DNA of 64,000 nt, from the NCBI RefSeq assembly GCF_022682495.2, contig NC_071398.1, forward strand, positions 101,477,880 to 101,541,879, written 5' to 3'. Position numbers and translations under genes: made by a program. Origin of the DNA: Desmodus rotundus. Lineage: Eukaryota; Chordata; Mammalia; Chiroptera; Phyllostomidae. The first letter of the stretch is position 1. Each line of letters starts with the position of its first letter. The notes under the pieces are model-generated. The model was not told the origin of the DNA. It searched no databases and was given only the letters and a program-made list of their open reading frames with translations. Positions 1 to 10,635 of the stretch are shown here, in pieces.

Positions 1-60
1 TCTTTCTCCCTCCCTTCTCCTCTCTGTAAAAATAAATAAATAAAGTCTTTTTTTAAAAGT
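1..60 (+). repeat. VES-type SINE, 3' tail only
   Basis: The window opens inside the CT-rich tail of a bat VES SINE: CTTTCTCCCTCCCTTC, then TCTCTGTAAAAATAAATAAATAAA. The tRNA-derived head lies off the left edge. Confidence 0.75.
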
Positions 61-1056
61 TATTTCTGGTGATAACTCTTAATTTAAATTCTTTAAGGGA
101 GAGGTAAGTTTCCAATGAACCTGCTGGTCTCATTGCCTTCAGCTCAAAATAATTCACATGCCAAAGTAGCACACCTTGGGGAGGGCTGTTCTGCATCCCC
201 AAGTCAATACTTATTCCCTTTCCACTGGAGCGCCTTTAACAAAAAGCTGACTCCACCACCAGGAAATCTCTGAGACCAGAACCTTAAAAGATCCGAAACT
301 CACCCTGAAGCAGAATTGTAATGCTGCCCACGTCCACACAGCCCTCCTCGGGGTATGCGCACCGAGGTGCAGCTGAAGTCAACCACAGCACAAAGGTGCC
401 CACATCGCAGACCCGGGGTGGGCCGGATTCCTGTTTGGGAGGGTTTCTCTGCAGGTTCTATTAAGCTGAACACTCAGGGATATACTTAAGCCTGAGTCAG
501 ATCATGTGACTCCCTTAATTAGAACCATCTAAGAAATTCTCATCTCCTCCCGGAATCAAAGATGACATTATTGCAACAATCAGCAAGGCTACCCCCACTT
601 CCGACCTCATCATCCAGATCCACAGCCCCCTGGCCTCCTGCACCCTCAGCAGAAAGACTTCCTCAGGCATGCCTGGTGCACCCCACCTGAGAGCCTGTGC
701 CACCTGTAGCCTCCGACCGCTGACCCCGGGGCTGAGCACAGGGCCATGAGGGTAGGAGGGTTTCCTGCAGCAAAGGTTTCCTTCTGCTTCTCTCACCCCA
801 GTGGCCTGCTGGTGGCCTTGTCACCTTCTTGCTTAATCAGGACTGAGGCCAAACCACCTCATCATTCTGAGGCACCCCACATGGAAGCAAAGGCGGGGGT
901 TAGGGGCTGGAAGGGAAATGACTGGGCAGAAACAGCTTCCAGCAGCTCACAGCCATGCCTCCCAGAGACCGGCCACCCCCATCCCTCAACACCCACGGCC
1001 CTGTCAGCAGATTTCAGGTCCTCATCCCCCAGGCCACCCTGGTCTCCTCCACTGAC
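61..1056 (-). other. FCGR2-like intron after Ig domain 1
   Basis: Sequence downstream (minus strand) of the first Ig exon. I searched it for the second Ig-domain exon of an Fc-gamma receptor and found none, so that exon and all later ones must lie beyond position 1. No other gene is visible. Confidence 0.6.
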
Positions 1057-1986
1057 CGGAAGTGACGTTCAGACGCACAGGGTCGCTGGGGCTGGTCTGG
1101 CCCGTCTGACACCTGTAGTTCCCACTGTCGTTGACTTGGGCCTTAAAGCTGAAGTGGGGCCAGACCTGGGTCGGGATGGGGGTCCCGTCACGGGACCACT
1201 GGGTGGGGCCGTCCCCAGGGCCGTGGGGCCCCTGGCAGTGCAGAGTCACGTTGTCCTCCCGCAGCACGTTGAACCAGGGGGGCTCCAGGCGCACCACGGC
1301 CTTCGGGAGACGTGCTGAGGAGCAGAGTGCAGAAAGGGATGTGGGTGACTGACCTTGGAGAGGCCTCGGACTACAAAGGTGTTCCCAAGGGCCAGAGTCC
1401 ATGACAGACCCGACGACGGATCTGTGTGCCGCCTGCAGCCTCATTCCCTTCGTGTCTTTGGGTCTTTGCTGGATCCAGTATGACCGTTACCATGAATCAA
1501 ACCCCAGGCCCCGCGAAAACGGGGGAACCAAAGAGGCGTGGGCAGACTCACCTGCTCCCCCGTCTGCAGCAGCTGTGGAAGAGAAGAGGGAGTGTGAGTG
1601 CAGGGCAGGGGAAGCCAGGAGACAAGATGTCATTGTGTGTGGTTGGGGGGTTGGGGAGTGCGTTCCAGTTCCTTCCTCCCCCAGGGCCGTCTGGAGAGCC
1701 TGTTTCCCTCCATCTCCTGTAAGGCGCTCCTTGCTCCTGCTCTCATCTCACCCCTGCAGAGTGAGCGTGGGTGTTTGGTGGAGACCAACGCCTGGGAAGG
1801 AACACAGGGCTCTCACTCCCCTTTCTATCTGGGGCCAGCTCCCAGGGCCCTGCTCCTCACTACCGGGGTCCCAGGGGCTGAAACAGCCCTCCCCCAGGGA
1901 GACTGTCACTCACCCAGCAGCAGCAAAGCCCACGCTGTCCGCAGGCGAAGCAGCCACAGGCTACCGAGGTGCACATTCCGAAGCAT
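1057..1986 (-). CDS. FCGR2: Low-affinity Fc-gamma receptor II-like, 5' exons (partial)
   Basis: Cell-surface receptor for IgG immune complexes on leukocytes. Three minus-strand coding exons: 1986-1914 (signal peptide starting [13 protein letters not shown], Leu-rich core, donor GTGAGT), 1572-1552 (a 21-bp mini-exon encoding part of AAADGGA, flanked by AG and GTGAGT) and 1314-1057 (258 bp, Ig domain 1, donor GTCAGT). All junctions are phase 1, and both the mini-exon and the 258-bp exon size are typical of FCGR2. Domain 1 has the EPPW start, the cysteine pair (TLHCQG and NYRCQTG), the family signature [12 protein letters not shown] and N-glycosylation sequons. The start at 1986 aligns with an internal Met of human FCGR2A; an in-frame ATG at 2097 would add 37 residues. 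Transmembrane and ITAM/ITIM exons are outside, so activating 2A/2C versus inhibitory 2B cannot be settled; the signal peptide looks more 2A-like. Confidence 0.88.
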
Positions 1987-2635
1987 TCTGGTCTTCCAAG
2001 TCCACCCAGGACGGGGCCGGATTCCAGCAGCGTTTGGGAGGTGAGCTGGGGGAAGAGGAAGGAAACCGTTTCCCCCGTCACAGCTCTCAACAGTCACCAG
2101 ACTCTATTTCTGCTCAGGAATCAGCAGTAACAACTCAAACGAGGAGCTGAGTCTGCTGCTTGACAGACTCCCGCTTGGTGTGTGCTTGTGAAGGCCTGGG
2201 TGGCTGGTGAGGGGCAGGGGAAAGGCCAGGTAGCAGAGCTGGAGGGTGGAGCCCTTGGCATGGGTTCTCGCTTATGTGCCTCCCCAGACGCCCCTGCGCA
2301 CCTCCGGGTGGCACACAGACAGCTCTCAGTGCCCGTGATGCAGACGAGATGAAGAAACCCACTTCTGTCTGCAGCCAGGAAGAATCTACTGCGTTAAACG
2401 AGCACAAGCAAATGGAGCGTCGCCTGCAGGAAACACTCAACCTGAGAAAACCTGTAAATACACCAGTGTTCTGCCTTTACCTGGCCTTCACACCCAGTTC
2501 CTCCCAGCCCTGCAGACGTGAAAGAAAGTTTTCAAGTTCAAGAAATGACTTTGTTAAGAAAGACATCATTTCCAAGGCTGTGGATTCTGTGCAGGTGATG
2601 TGGTTGATCAGCATGGTATAGGGTTAAAGGTCAGA
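1987..2635. other. 5' flank of the FCGR2-like gene
   Basis: Probable 5' UTR and promoter side of the receptor gene. The reading frame stays open upstream of the chosen ATG as far as 2097. No TATA box, other exon or repeat was recognised with confidence. Confidence 0.35.
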
Positions 2636-2841
2636 TTGGGGGGCAACAATAGCAAAAATAGACCAATGGGACTATATCAAACTTAAAACTTCTGCACGTC
2701 AGTCAACAGAGGGCACAGACAACCCACAGATGGGAGAAAACATTTGCGAATCATTATCTGATAAGAGCTTAATATCCACAATGTACAAAGAATTCCTACA
2801 AATCAACAACAACAATAAAAACAAATAACCTGATTTAAAAA
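2636..2841 (+). mobile_element. LINE-1 ORF2 3' fragment (left part)
   Basis: Matches the conserved 3' part of L1 ORF2 (GGACTATATCAAACTTAAAA, then GGGAGAAAACATTTGCGAAT). It stops at CCTGATTTAAAAATGG and resumes in phase at about 3170, interrupted by a retrocopy. Confidence 0.8.
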
Positions 2842-3168
2842 TGGCACGCCATGCCTTTCCCTTCACTTTTTTCCTCCCCCACAGGCTGCATCTCCTAAAC
2901 TCTGAGGGGCCCCACGAGACCTCCAACCAGGGAGCAGTGGGCAGCGGCAGCGGCAGCTCATCCCAGGCTCACCTCCTGAACCTGTCCCCAAGGTCCCCTC
3001 GTCTCCAACTCTCCAGTGAGCCAACAGCAGCCCCAGGCAGGCTCACTTCTCTCCCACAATGTTTCTAGAGAGCCAGAGCGGCCCTGCCGTGGCTTCCTCT
3101 ATTCTAGGTTCTGCCTTGTTTCACTGTCCCCAGCATTAATAAACGATCTCTCGAATTTAAAAAAAAAT
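2842..3168 (+). pseudogene. Unidentified processed retrocopy inside an L1
   Basis: About 325 bp of GC-rich, unique-looking sequence interrupts the L1. It ends with an AATAAA signal (in ATTAATAAACGATCTC) followed by a short A-rich tail, the form of a 3' UTR-derived processed pseudogene. The L1 flanks rejoin across it, so it inserted after the L1. I do not recognise the parent mRNA, and the 75-codon open frame within it is not convincing. Confidence 0.5.
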
Positions 3169-3860
3169 AATAAGTAAAAGACTTGACTAGACATTTCTCC
3201 AAATAGGATACATAAATAGCCAACAAGCACAGGAAAAGATGCTCAACATCACTAATTGTTAGAGAAATGCAAATCAAAACCACCAGATATCACCTCACAC
3301 CCAGTAGAATGGCCACGAAACAGAAGAGAAAATAGCAGGCGCTGGGGAAGCTGTGCAGAAAGTGCATCACTTGTGCGCGGCTCATGGGAACGTAAAAGGC
3401 TGCAACTGTTACGGAAATCAGGATGTAGGTGCTTCACATAATTACAGACAGAACTACTGCATGATCCAGCAATCCTACTTCTGGGTATTTATCCGAAAGA
3501 ATTCAAAGCAAGATCTCAAAGACATATTTGCACAGTCATGTTTATTGGAGCATTTTTCACAATAAACCAACAGCTGGGAGCGACTCAAATGTTTATTCAG
3601 CCCTAAGAAACCCCTGCCCTGTGCTGCAACAAGGGTGAGCCTGGAGGACGTGATGCTGCGTGGAACGGGCCAGTCACAGAAAGCACACGCTGCCTGTGAA
3701 GTGTCCAAAGGGATCCAACTCACAGAAACAGAAAGTGGTGGTGGCCAGGGGCGAGGGGAAGGGGCGGAACGCGGAGGGCTGTTCTGCTGAGTGAGTACAG
3801 AATTTCAGTTTCGAAAGATGAAGTTCCAGAGCCCTGCTGCGCAGCAGGCTGAACACTGCT
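3169..3860 (+). mobile_element. LINE-1 ORF2 3' fragment (right part)
   Basis: Continuation of the same L1: AAAAGACTTGACTAGACATT, TGCAAATCAAAACCACCAGA, ATCCAGCAATCCTACTTCTG and GGGTATTTATCCGAAAG are all ORF2/3' UTR landmarks. Frames are broken by stops. The 3' end is diffuse. Confidence 0.8.
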
Positions 3861-3944
3861 GACTGCCCTGTGAAAAACGGTCGGCAGTGAGTTATGTGTT
3901 GTGTGATTTTTTTTTAAAGCACACTTTACATTTTAAAAAAAAAA

Positions 3945-4060
3945 TTAGACTATGGGATTTTAGACAAGGTACTTGGCTCTCAAACTTCAGTTTTCTCATC
4001 TGTAAAATGGACACTGTCCGGTACCAACTAAATGTTTAATTAAAGGTAGCTTTTGCTTTT
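3945..4060 (+). repeat. MIR SINE fragment
   Basis: Contains the MIR core and 3' signature ...TCAGTTTTCTCATCTGTAAAATGG.... It is old and diverged. Confidence 0.65.
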
Positions 4061-5527
4061 AGGAGTGCTGACGAGGGTTTTTAATCTTTGAATGTTTCTG
4101 GAAGCATGACTCTCCCTCCCCATATGACCCAAGCTTTATGATCTCATCTTTCACTCTCTCTCAGACTCAGAGCACTTCCTGGAACTTTCAAGAACCTCAA
4201 AGTCCCCAGCCTGAATGCCCTGGCTCCTTTCCAGGCTTCTTTGCAGGCAGAAGTTTGGGCACAAAGTTTCCTTATTAGTTTGCAACCTGGCCTCTCTCAC
4301 ACGGACAATTGGGCTCTCTAACTCTCAGACTTCCCTTATCCCAGCTTTCTTTCCAACGTTTTCTCTGATTATTCCATTACCATAACCGGAATTGTTAATT
4401 TCACATGATGGCAACTGCTCTTAACAGCTGCGCTTTATCGTAACAAGTGTTACCATTGGACATTGGTAGTTTAGGTTAGCATCACCAAAATACTTGCCAA
4501 CCACTCCCAGTCACTCTGGAAGCAGGGGACAGAGTGTGAGCAACTTGTTTCAAAATCGGAACTTAAGATAAACTAGTAGATTTCTGCTTTGCAACAAAGA
4601 AAAGAAACAAGTCAAGAGTGACATCTGGTGACAGCTGATTCAAGCTGTTTATACTGGGATTGAAGGGCAGAAGATTCATTTATAGAATCACAGGAATAGA
4701 ATGCTGGAGTCCAAACCCTTCATTTTTATCAACGAGGAAACCATGGCCCAGACCAGGACTGCGAGTCGGCCCAGGACACAGCTTTCTTAAGTGCTGAGGT
4801 TAGGGTCCTTGCTATCTCCATTCCCTCACCTGCATTTCCCACTCAGGACCTACAGGTTATCATGTAGACCTGTCCAATTGTCTCAGTTATTTGTCTTTCC
4901 CTAATTCAAGAGTAAATCGCCAGACTGAAAGTTTCTCAAGGCCAGAGATCCTAATGGATGCACGACACTTACTTCTGCTGAACGGCATAGATGGGCACGG
5001 GAAGGCAAGAATGTCCAATCTGAGGGGCCTCGGTTTCTGACTCTCTTACGTAGCAGTTGTCAGAAAGAAGGCTCAGTGTCAACTTCTCTAAAATGATACC
5101 TTGCAGGGAAATATTTCCCTAAAGTTTAGGTGTTTTCTATTTTCTTTCATTAAAAGATGGGATGAAGAAGTCCTTATAGGCTGCATCTGCACCAAGTTAC
5201 CTGAGTCAGAACTGTAGTCCCTAAACTTTAACACCGTTGAGTATGGTCAAGATGATGGTTAGGTAGAAAACCTTCAGCATAACCGGTACTAAGAGGATCT
5301 GTATACCTCATAGAACAATGCCAATGTTGCATCGATTGACTGATTTTTGTAACATAGTATCTGTTCACTGCTTTCCCTCTCATAGTAAAATTAAGCAGGA
5401 CAGGTGAAGGGGTGTTGGTATGTTGGCAGCAGGCTGGAGGTTCATGGATTTAAAGGATAGATTTAAAATTGTGTTCAGGAAAGAGTATCAAGTGCTCAAA
5501 GTCAGGGAATTCTTCCAATAGATCATC
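4061..5527. other. Non-coding stretch with one MIR remnant
   Basis: AT-leaning intergenic DNA with no gene seen. A minus-strand MIR remnant lies near 4700-4790 (ATTTTTATCAACGAGGAAACC resembles the reverse of the MIR tail). The rest is unassigned. Confidence 0.5.
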
Positions 5528-7613
5528 AAGAGCACTTGTGGACTTCTGGCCAAGATGGAAGTGTAGGTAGATATGCTTTGCCTCCTTGCAAAACCAAAAG
5601 AAGGACAACAATCAGTTGAAAATAGCCCTCAATGATGTGGCTCAGTGGATTGAGAGTTGGCCTGTGAACCAAAAGCTAGCTGGTTCGATTCCCAGTCATG
5701 GCATGGGCCTGGGTTGTGGGCCAGATCCCAAGTATGGGACGCCAGAGGCAACCACGCACTGATGTTTCTCTCCCTCTCTTTTCCTCCCTTCCCTCTCTAA
5801 AATTAAATAAAATTTTGAGAAAACATCAACAACCACTTCTGGACAGAAAATCAAATTGTATGGAAGTCCGACAACCAGGGAGTTAAAGAAGTAACATTCA
5901 TCCAGACCAGTAGGAGGGGTGGAGATGGGCAGCAGGGGCAGAGAGGACGTGCAGCGAGGCGGCAGCTGGAGGACTGGGCGGTGAGGCAGCAGCTGGCAGA
6001 GTGGGCGGTCCCATATCCACGTGCAGATAAACCAAGAGGAACAACTGGGGAGCCAGACAGACCTCACAACCCAGGGTCCCAGCACCGGGAAATAAAGCCT
6101 CAAAACTTCTGACTGTAAAAACCTGTGGCTGTTGCGGTGGTGGGAGAAACACCTGGACTCACAGGAGATTCGTTGGAGAGACCCACAGGGTCCTAGAACA
6201 TACACAGACCCACCCATCCAGGAATCAACACCAGAAGTGCCAATTTGCTTGTGGGTAGCAGAGGAAGTGACTGAAAGCCAGCTGATTGCTGAGCAAGCTG
6301 CATTGTTCCCTCTCCACACACACACATACAGCACCACACAGCCCTGGCGAATACCTAAGGCCAAGACAAAGAAATATGGCCCAAATGAAAGAACAGATCA
6401 AAGCTCCAAAAATAGAACTATGTGACGAGGAGACAGAAAACCTATCAGATGCAGAGTTCAAAACACTGGTGATCAGGATGCTCACAGAAATGGTTTAGTA
6501 TGGACACAAAGTAGAGGAAGAAGTGAGGGCTATGAAAAGTGAAATAAAGGAAAATGCACAGGGAAGCAACAGTGACGGGAAGGAAAATGGGACTCAAATC
6601 AACAATTTGGACAGAAACATTCAACCAGAACAGAATGAAGAAACAAGAATTCAAAAATGAGGACAGGCTTAGGAACCTGCAGGACAACTTTAAACATTCC
6701 AACATCCAAATCACAGGGTGCCAGAAGAAGAGGAAGACCAAGAATTCGAAAACTTATTTGAAAAAAATAATGAAGGAGAACTTCCCCAATCTGGCAAAGG
6801 AAATAGACTTCTAGGAAGTCCAGGAAGCTCAGCGAGTCCCAAAGAAGCTGGACCCAAGGAGGAACACACCAAGGCACATCATAATCACATTACCCAAGAT
6901 TAAAGATAAGGAGAGAATCTTAGAAGTAGCAAGAGATAAGGACACAGTTACCTACAAACGGGTGCCCATAATGCTATCAGCTGATTTCTCAAAAGAGACC
7001 TTACAGGCAGGAAGGAGCTGGAAAGAAGTATTCCAAGTCATGAAAGGCAAGGACCTCCATCCAAGATGACTCTATCCAGCAAAGCTACCATTTAGCATGG
7101 AAGGGCAGATAAAGTGCTTCTCAGATCAGGTCAAGTTAAAGGAGTTCATCATCACCAAGCCCTCATTATATGAAATGTTAAAGGGATTTATCTAAGAAAA
7201 AGAAGATAAAAAATATGAACAGTAAAATAACAACAAACTCAACCATCTACAACTGAACATAAAAAAAAAAGTTAACTGAGCAAACAACTGGAACAGGAAC
7301 AGAATCACAGATATGGAGATCACATGGAGGGTTATCAGCAGGGAGGGGGAGAAGGAGGAGGAAGAATGGGGCGAAAGAACAAGGAATAAGAAGCACAAAT
7401 TGTAGGCACAAAGTAGACAAAAGGAGGTTAAGAAGACTATAGGAAATGGAGAAGCTGAAGAAATTATATGTACGACCCATGGACATGAACTAAGGGGGGA
7501 ATGCTGGTGTGAAGGGGGGTGCAGGGCAGAGAGGAATAAAGAAAGGGGAGAAAAATTGGGACAACTGTAATAGCATAATCAATAAAATATAATTTTTAAA
7601 AAGAGCACTTGTG
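5528..7613 (+). mobile_element. HAL1 (half-L1) retrotransposon with target-site duplications
   Basis: The element body runs from 5541 (GACTTCTGGCCAAGATGG, the usual L1/HAL1 5' start) to 7600 (ends in CAATAAAATATAATTTTTAAA). It is bounded by a perfect 13-bp duplication, AAGAGCACTTGTG, at 5528-5540 and 7601-7613. It has a broken ORF1-like region (from about 6375, ATGGCCCAAATGAAAG) and goes directly to the 3' UTR with no reverse-transcriptase ORF2, the defining feature of HAL1. ORF1 is split by frameshifts and stops, so this copy cannot make its protein. A SINE sits in its 5' UTR. Confidence 0.85.
5625..5820 (+). mobile_element. VES-type SINE nested in HAL1
   Basis: tRNA-derived head (GTGGCTCAGTGGATTGAGAG and GGTTCGATTCCCAGTCATGG), VES body (CCTGGGTTGTGGGCC, AGAGGCAACCACGCACTGAT), CT-rich stretch and AAATTAAATAAAA tail. 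It interrupts the HAL1 5' UTR and so is younger than it. Confidence 0.88.
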
Positions 7614-9064
7614 AGTCTGAAAGCTGGTTTACAGAAAAAGGGGAGAATTTTTAGGTGAATAACAAAGGCAACGCCCATTGCTGTTGGGGCATCGGAGGTT
7701 GACTTTCCACGTTCTCGGGAGATGTGGAGCTGAGAGGCAGCCCCTCCCCAAAAACACACACAGAGAAAAGGCTGAGAGGAGAGAAAACTGCTTCCTGGTA
7801 ACCCTGAGAGGAGTGATTCGGGCCAAGTACATATGTGGGGCAATGCTGCCGGACAGAAATGTAACATGAGCCACGCGTGTAAACCGCAATTTTCTAGTAG
7901 CCTCCTTTTAAAAAGTACAAAATGAAGTCAAACAACGAATCATCCCATCCCTGAAGGGGACGGTCTCTCTAGCATGTATGAAGTTACAAGCACGTCCACT
8001 TTACATTAATTTTTGGATACACCCAGAACAACACAGGAAAGCAGCAGGAATGTGTCGACATCCGTGGTAGGTAGACGCTGTGAGCACAGAGCGGACACCT
8101 TCCCTTCCCCGCCCCGCTCCGCGCTGGAAGAGCTCACGTCCATACGGTCGCCCACTCACCTCCGACGGGTCCGGTCATCGCCGGAGGAGGAGACTTGGAA
8201 TCAGGTGCGGACTTCCCGGAGGTGGCGGCCGCCTGCGGGGGCCGGGCTGGGGCGGAGACGACCCGCACGGCGGAGAGACGGGCGCGGAGAGGAGCGGCCG
8301 CGCGCGGTCGCGGCCCGGAGTCTGGCTTCCCCAAACCGCTTGCAGTTTCACTTCCTGCCGCCGGGCTCGCTCGCAGGCGCTTCCGGACTGCGGGCGTCCT
8401 CCGCGTCTCCGCGCAGTCGGTCTGTCTTACCGAAGCAGTGCGGCGGCCGTTCCAGCAACCCGCGCTTTTCCTTGCTGGGGACAGAGGCGCTGTGCTCTGA
8501 CTCAGAGTCGTGGTCCTCGCGGGCCGGCGGGTCCCGAGCGCGGCGACCGCCTTTCGATACTTGCCTACGCAGAACAGGATTGCATAAGCTCCTTTCCTCC
8601 TCGACAAAAACACATTTCGGAGAAAATGTGAAGTCAGTGAGTTGCTCACCCAGATGTGTGAGCCGCTGTCCCCGCCCCCTAACGCCTGACCGCGAGCTTC
8701 GCCCCGCGGTCCTCGGAGCTCTGAGGACCCGGCAGGTGTTCCTCCCATCGCAGGTGTTGGCAGTGGCCCGCCGCCGCCACCGAGGCGGGGTCCCCCGAGG
8801 GCCCCCACCTCCTCAGCCACCACGGCACAGGGTCAGGAACGTGCCTGTTTTGTTTGAAATGGGATTTGCATCCTTTCCTCTTCGTGCCGGGACCAGAGAG
8901 ACCAAAAGGTGGAGCAGGGCTGAGCCCGGACGTAATGGGAACCTGGCGACCTTGACGATGTGCAGGGCCGGGGAGAGAAAAGGCGGCGAGTGTAGGCTGA
9001 AGTCGGGGTGAGGACGCGCCGGGCAGCTCAGGAGGTGGAGAGAAAAACCTCGCAAAAAACAGGC
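7614..9064. other. CpG-rich left flank of the tRNA array
   Basis: No gene recognised. From about 8090 the sequence becomes very GC- and CpG-rich. The last 350 bp or so, from about 8700, resembles the DNA beside the other tRNA-Glu genes (GGACGTAATGGGA..., GGAGCTCAGGAGG-like motifs), so the repeat unit begins left of the first tRNA. A long plus-strand open frame (8013-9011) is treated as a composition artefact. Confidence 0.5.
9053..9058 (-). terminator. Pol III terminator of tRNA-Glu unit 1
   Basis: A run of six T on the minus strand, 6 bp past the tRNA 3' end. Confidence 0.8.
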
Positions 9065-9136
9065 TTCCCTGACCGGGAATCGAACCCGGGCCGCGGCGGT
9101 GAGAGCGCCGAATCCTAACCACTAGACCACCAGGGA
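9065..9136 (-). tRNA. tRNA-Glu (CTC), unit 1
   Basis: 72-nt gene identical to the mammalian tRNA-Glu-CTC consensus. The acceptor TCCCTGG pairs with CCAGGGA-type ends, the anticodon loop is CTCTCAC (anticodon CTC) and the B box is GGTTCGATTCC. All arms pair and a T6 terminator follows. It is identical to the Glu genes of the other three units. Confidence 0.97.
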
Positions 9137-9598
9137 GCTAGTACAAGCGCTCCTGGCCGACTGCTCCTCGTGCACGCGGAGCCTCCAGACCACGGACGCT
9201 CCGCTCCGCTGCGGCACGGGGAATCCCTGTCCACCCACGCGCGCCCTGGCCTCTTTCCTGCGCGTCCTCAAAAAACTGCGTGCCTCCCTGTCCCACACTC
9301 GCACGCAGTCACCACTATGAAAGGCACCTCAAGAAAGAAACACAAGAAAGGACAAGAGAGGGAACCCACAAAAATGGCCAAAGTTGTTGCGTGTAGCTGC
9401 CACTTGGCCAGCTGCTCCGGGACTGAAACCACAGGCTTTGGGACCTCCAAGCGTCCTTACACCTGGAAAGCTTTTGTTCTGTGAACGTTTTTCACAGACT
9501 TGACTTGGGAGGAAGTCCACACAGGTGGAACGCAATGACGGGGTTTGAAATCTGCCCAGGACCCCAAGGTTCTGGAGCCCCGCAAAACACCAGCGCTT

Positions 9599-9670
9599 TG
9601 CGTTGGCCGGGAATCGAACCCGGGTCAACTGCTTGGAAGGCAGCTATGCTCACCACTATACCACCAACGC
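9599..9670 (-). tRNA. tRNA-Gly (TCC), unit 1
   Basis: 72-nt gene with acceptor GCGTTGG/CCAACGC, anticodon loop CTTCCAA (anticodon TCC), T arm CCGGG-TTCGATT-CCCGG fully paired, and a TTTT terminator downstream on the minus strand (9583-9586). It is the only fully intact Gly-TCC copy in the window. Confidence 0.96.
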
Positions 9671-10180
9671 TACACCTGCAAGGCCGCCGGGAGATGCTGA
9701 TCTCCACTCTCTTTGCCGCCGCCCCCGCCGGAGCGCTCCCAGACGCCTACACAGCGGTCCTCGTCCATCGGCCTGGCCGCCTTTCAGGGGCGCTCTCGCC
9801 GCCCCCCACCCCGCGCTGCTCCCGGTCCCTCGGTTTCGCGCCTGGGCCGCCCCGCGTCGCGCGTCTCCAGAGCCCGGGGTGCCGTAGGCTCCCTCCTCTG
9901 GTGCCACTGCCCGCAGCGACAGGGCGCTCTTCGCCTCCCGCCAGCCGGGGCAGTTGAGCATCGCGTCGCCAGGAGCCCATTCCGCCCGCCACTTTGGGCG
10001 GGCCTAGCGCTGCGGCGAAGGAGTGCCCTGCGTGGGAGAAGGGCAAGTTGGGGGCGGTGATATTGGAGGAGGAAAACCGACCTCACTTGGGACCCTCGGC
10101 CTCCAAGCAAGACGGAGAGATCCGGAAAAGGCAAGGAGCTGGACAGAGGGCCGGGCCTGCGACCAAAAGGGAAATGTTGC

Positions 10181-10251
10181 CTCCCTGCTGGGGAATCGAA
10201 CCCTGCCTCCCACGTGACAGGCGGGGATACGCATCACTATACTAACGAGGA
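10181..10251 (-). pseudogene. Degenerate tRNA-Asp (GTC), unit 1
   Basis: 71 nt, one shorter than the intact copies through a deletion in the variable region. Anticodon GTC is kept, but the outer T-stem pairs (49-65 and 50-64) and acceptor pair 5-68 are mismatched. The flanking CGACCAAAA (minus-strand TTTT terminator) persists. Probably a pseudogene or a very weak gene. Confidence 0.8.
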
Positions 10252-10577
10252 CAACCGCGGCGACCTCTGACACCAACTGTCGCCGCAGCCGCCGCCGGCA
10301 GCACCTGTCCAGGACGCCCTGCCGGATGCGGGCGCAGGCACGTGCCCCACGTACGTGGACCAACCGCGTCCTCCTCGGAGCAGGGAGCGAGAGCGAGCCC
10401 GACCCGAACCAGCCCCCGCCCACCCCCACACGAGTGGCGCTGAAAATTCTGAGTGCGCGCTGCCTCCGCCCTGCAACATGGGGGCCGCGCCTGGAGGAAG
10501 GGGGCGCGGCGTCCCGGGAGAGCAGAGGTGCTCGCGGCGGGTCCTACTCAGGCAAGCGAGAAGCACCCAATCGCGCG

Positions 10578-10635
10578 GTCAGGGCGGTCTAGCGGTCTAA
10601 GGTGCTGTATTCCAGTTCGAATCCCACTACTGGCA
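10578..10635 (+). pseudogene. tRNA-Leu (CAG) with internal deletion, unit 1
   Basis: Keeps the 5' half (D arm GCGGTCTAAGG) and the T arm plus 3' end (GTTCGAATCCCACTACTGGCA). About 25 nt are missing, removing the 3' anticodon stem and the long variable arm. It cannot fold as a class II tRNA. Confidence 0.9.

Noticed and set aside
515..796. 93-codon frame as the second Ig domain of the Fc receptor
   Set aside because: No paired cysteines or family motifs of domain 2, and no matching splice sites.
5625..5820. tRNA-like A and B boxes in VES SINEs
   Set aside because: They belong to tRNA-derived retroposons with VES bodies and A-rich tails; they are not tRNA genes.
5696..6364. 222-codon minus-strand frame
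   Set aside because: Antisense shadow through a SINE and HAL1.
8013..9011. 332-codon open frame left of the tRNA array
   Set aside because: Very GC- and CpG-rich, with long overlapping frames on both strands, Arg/Pro/Ser-rich low-complexity protein, no domain, and overlap with array-unit flank.
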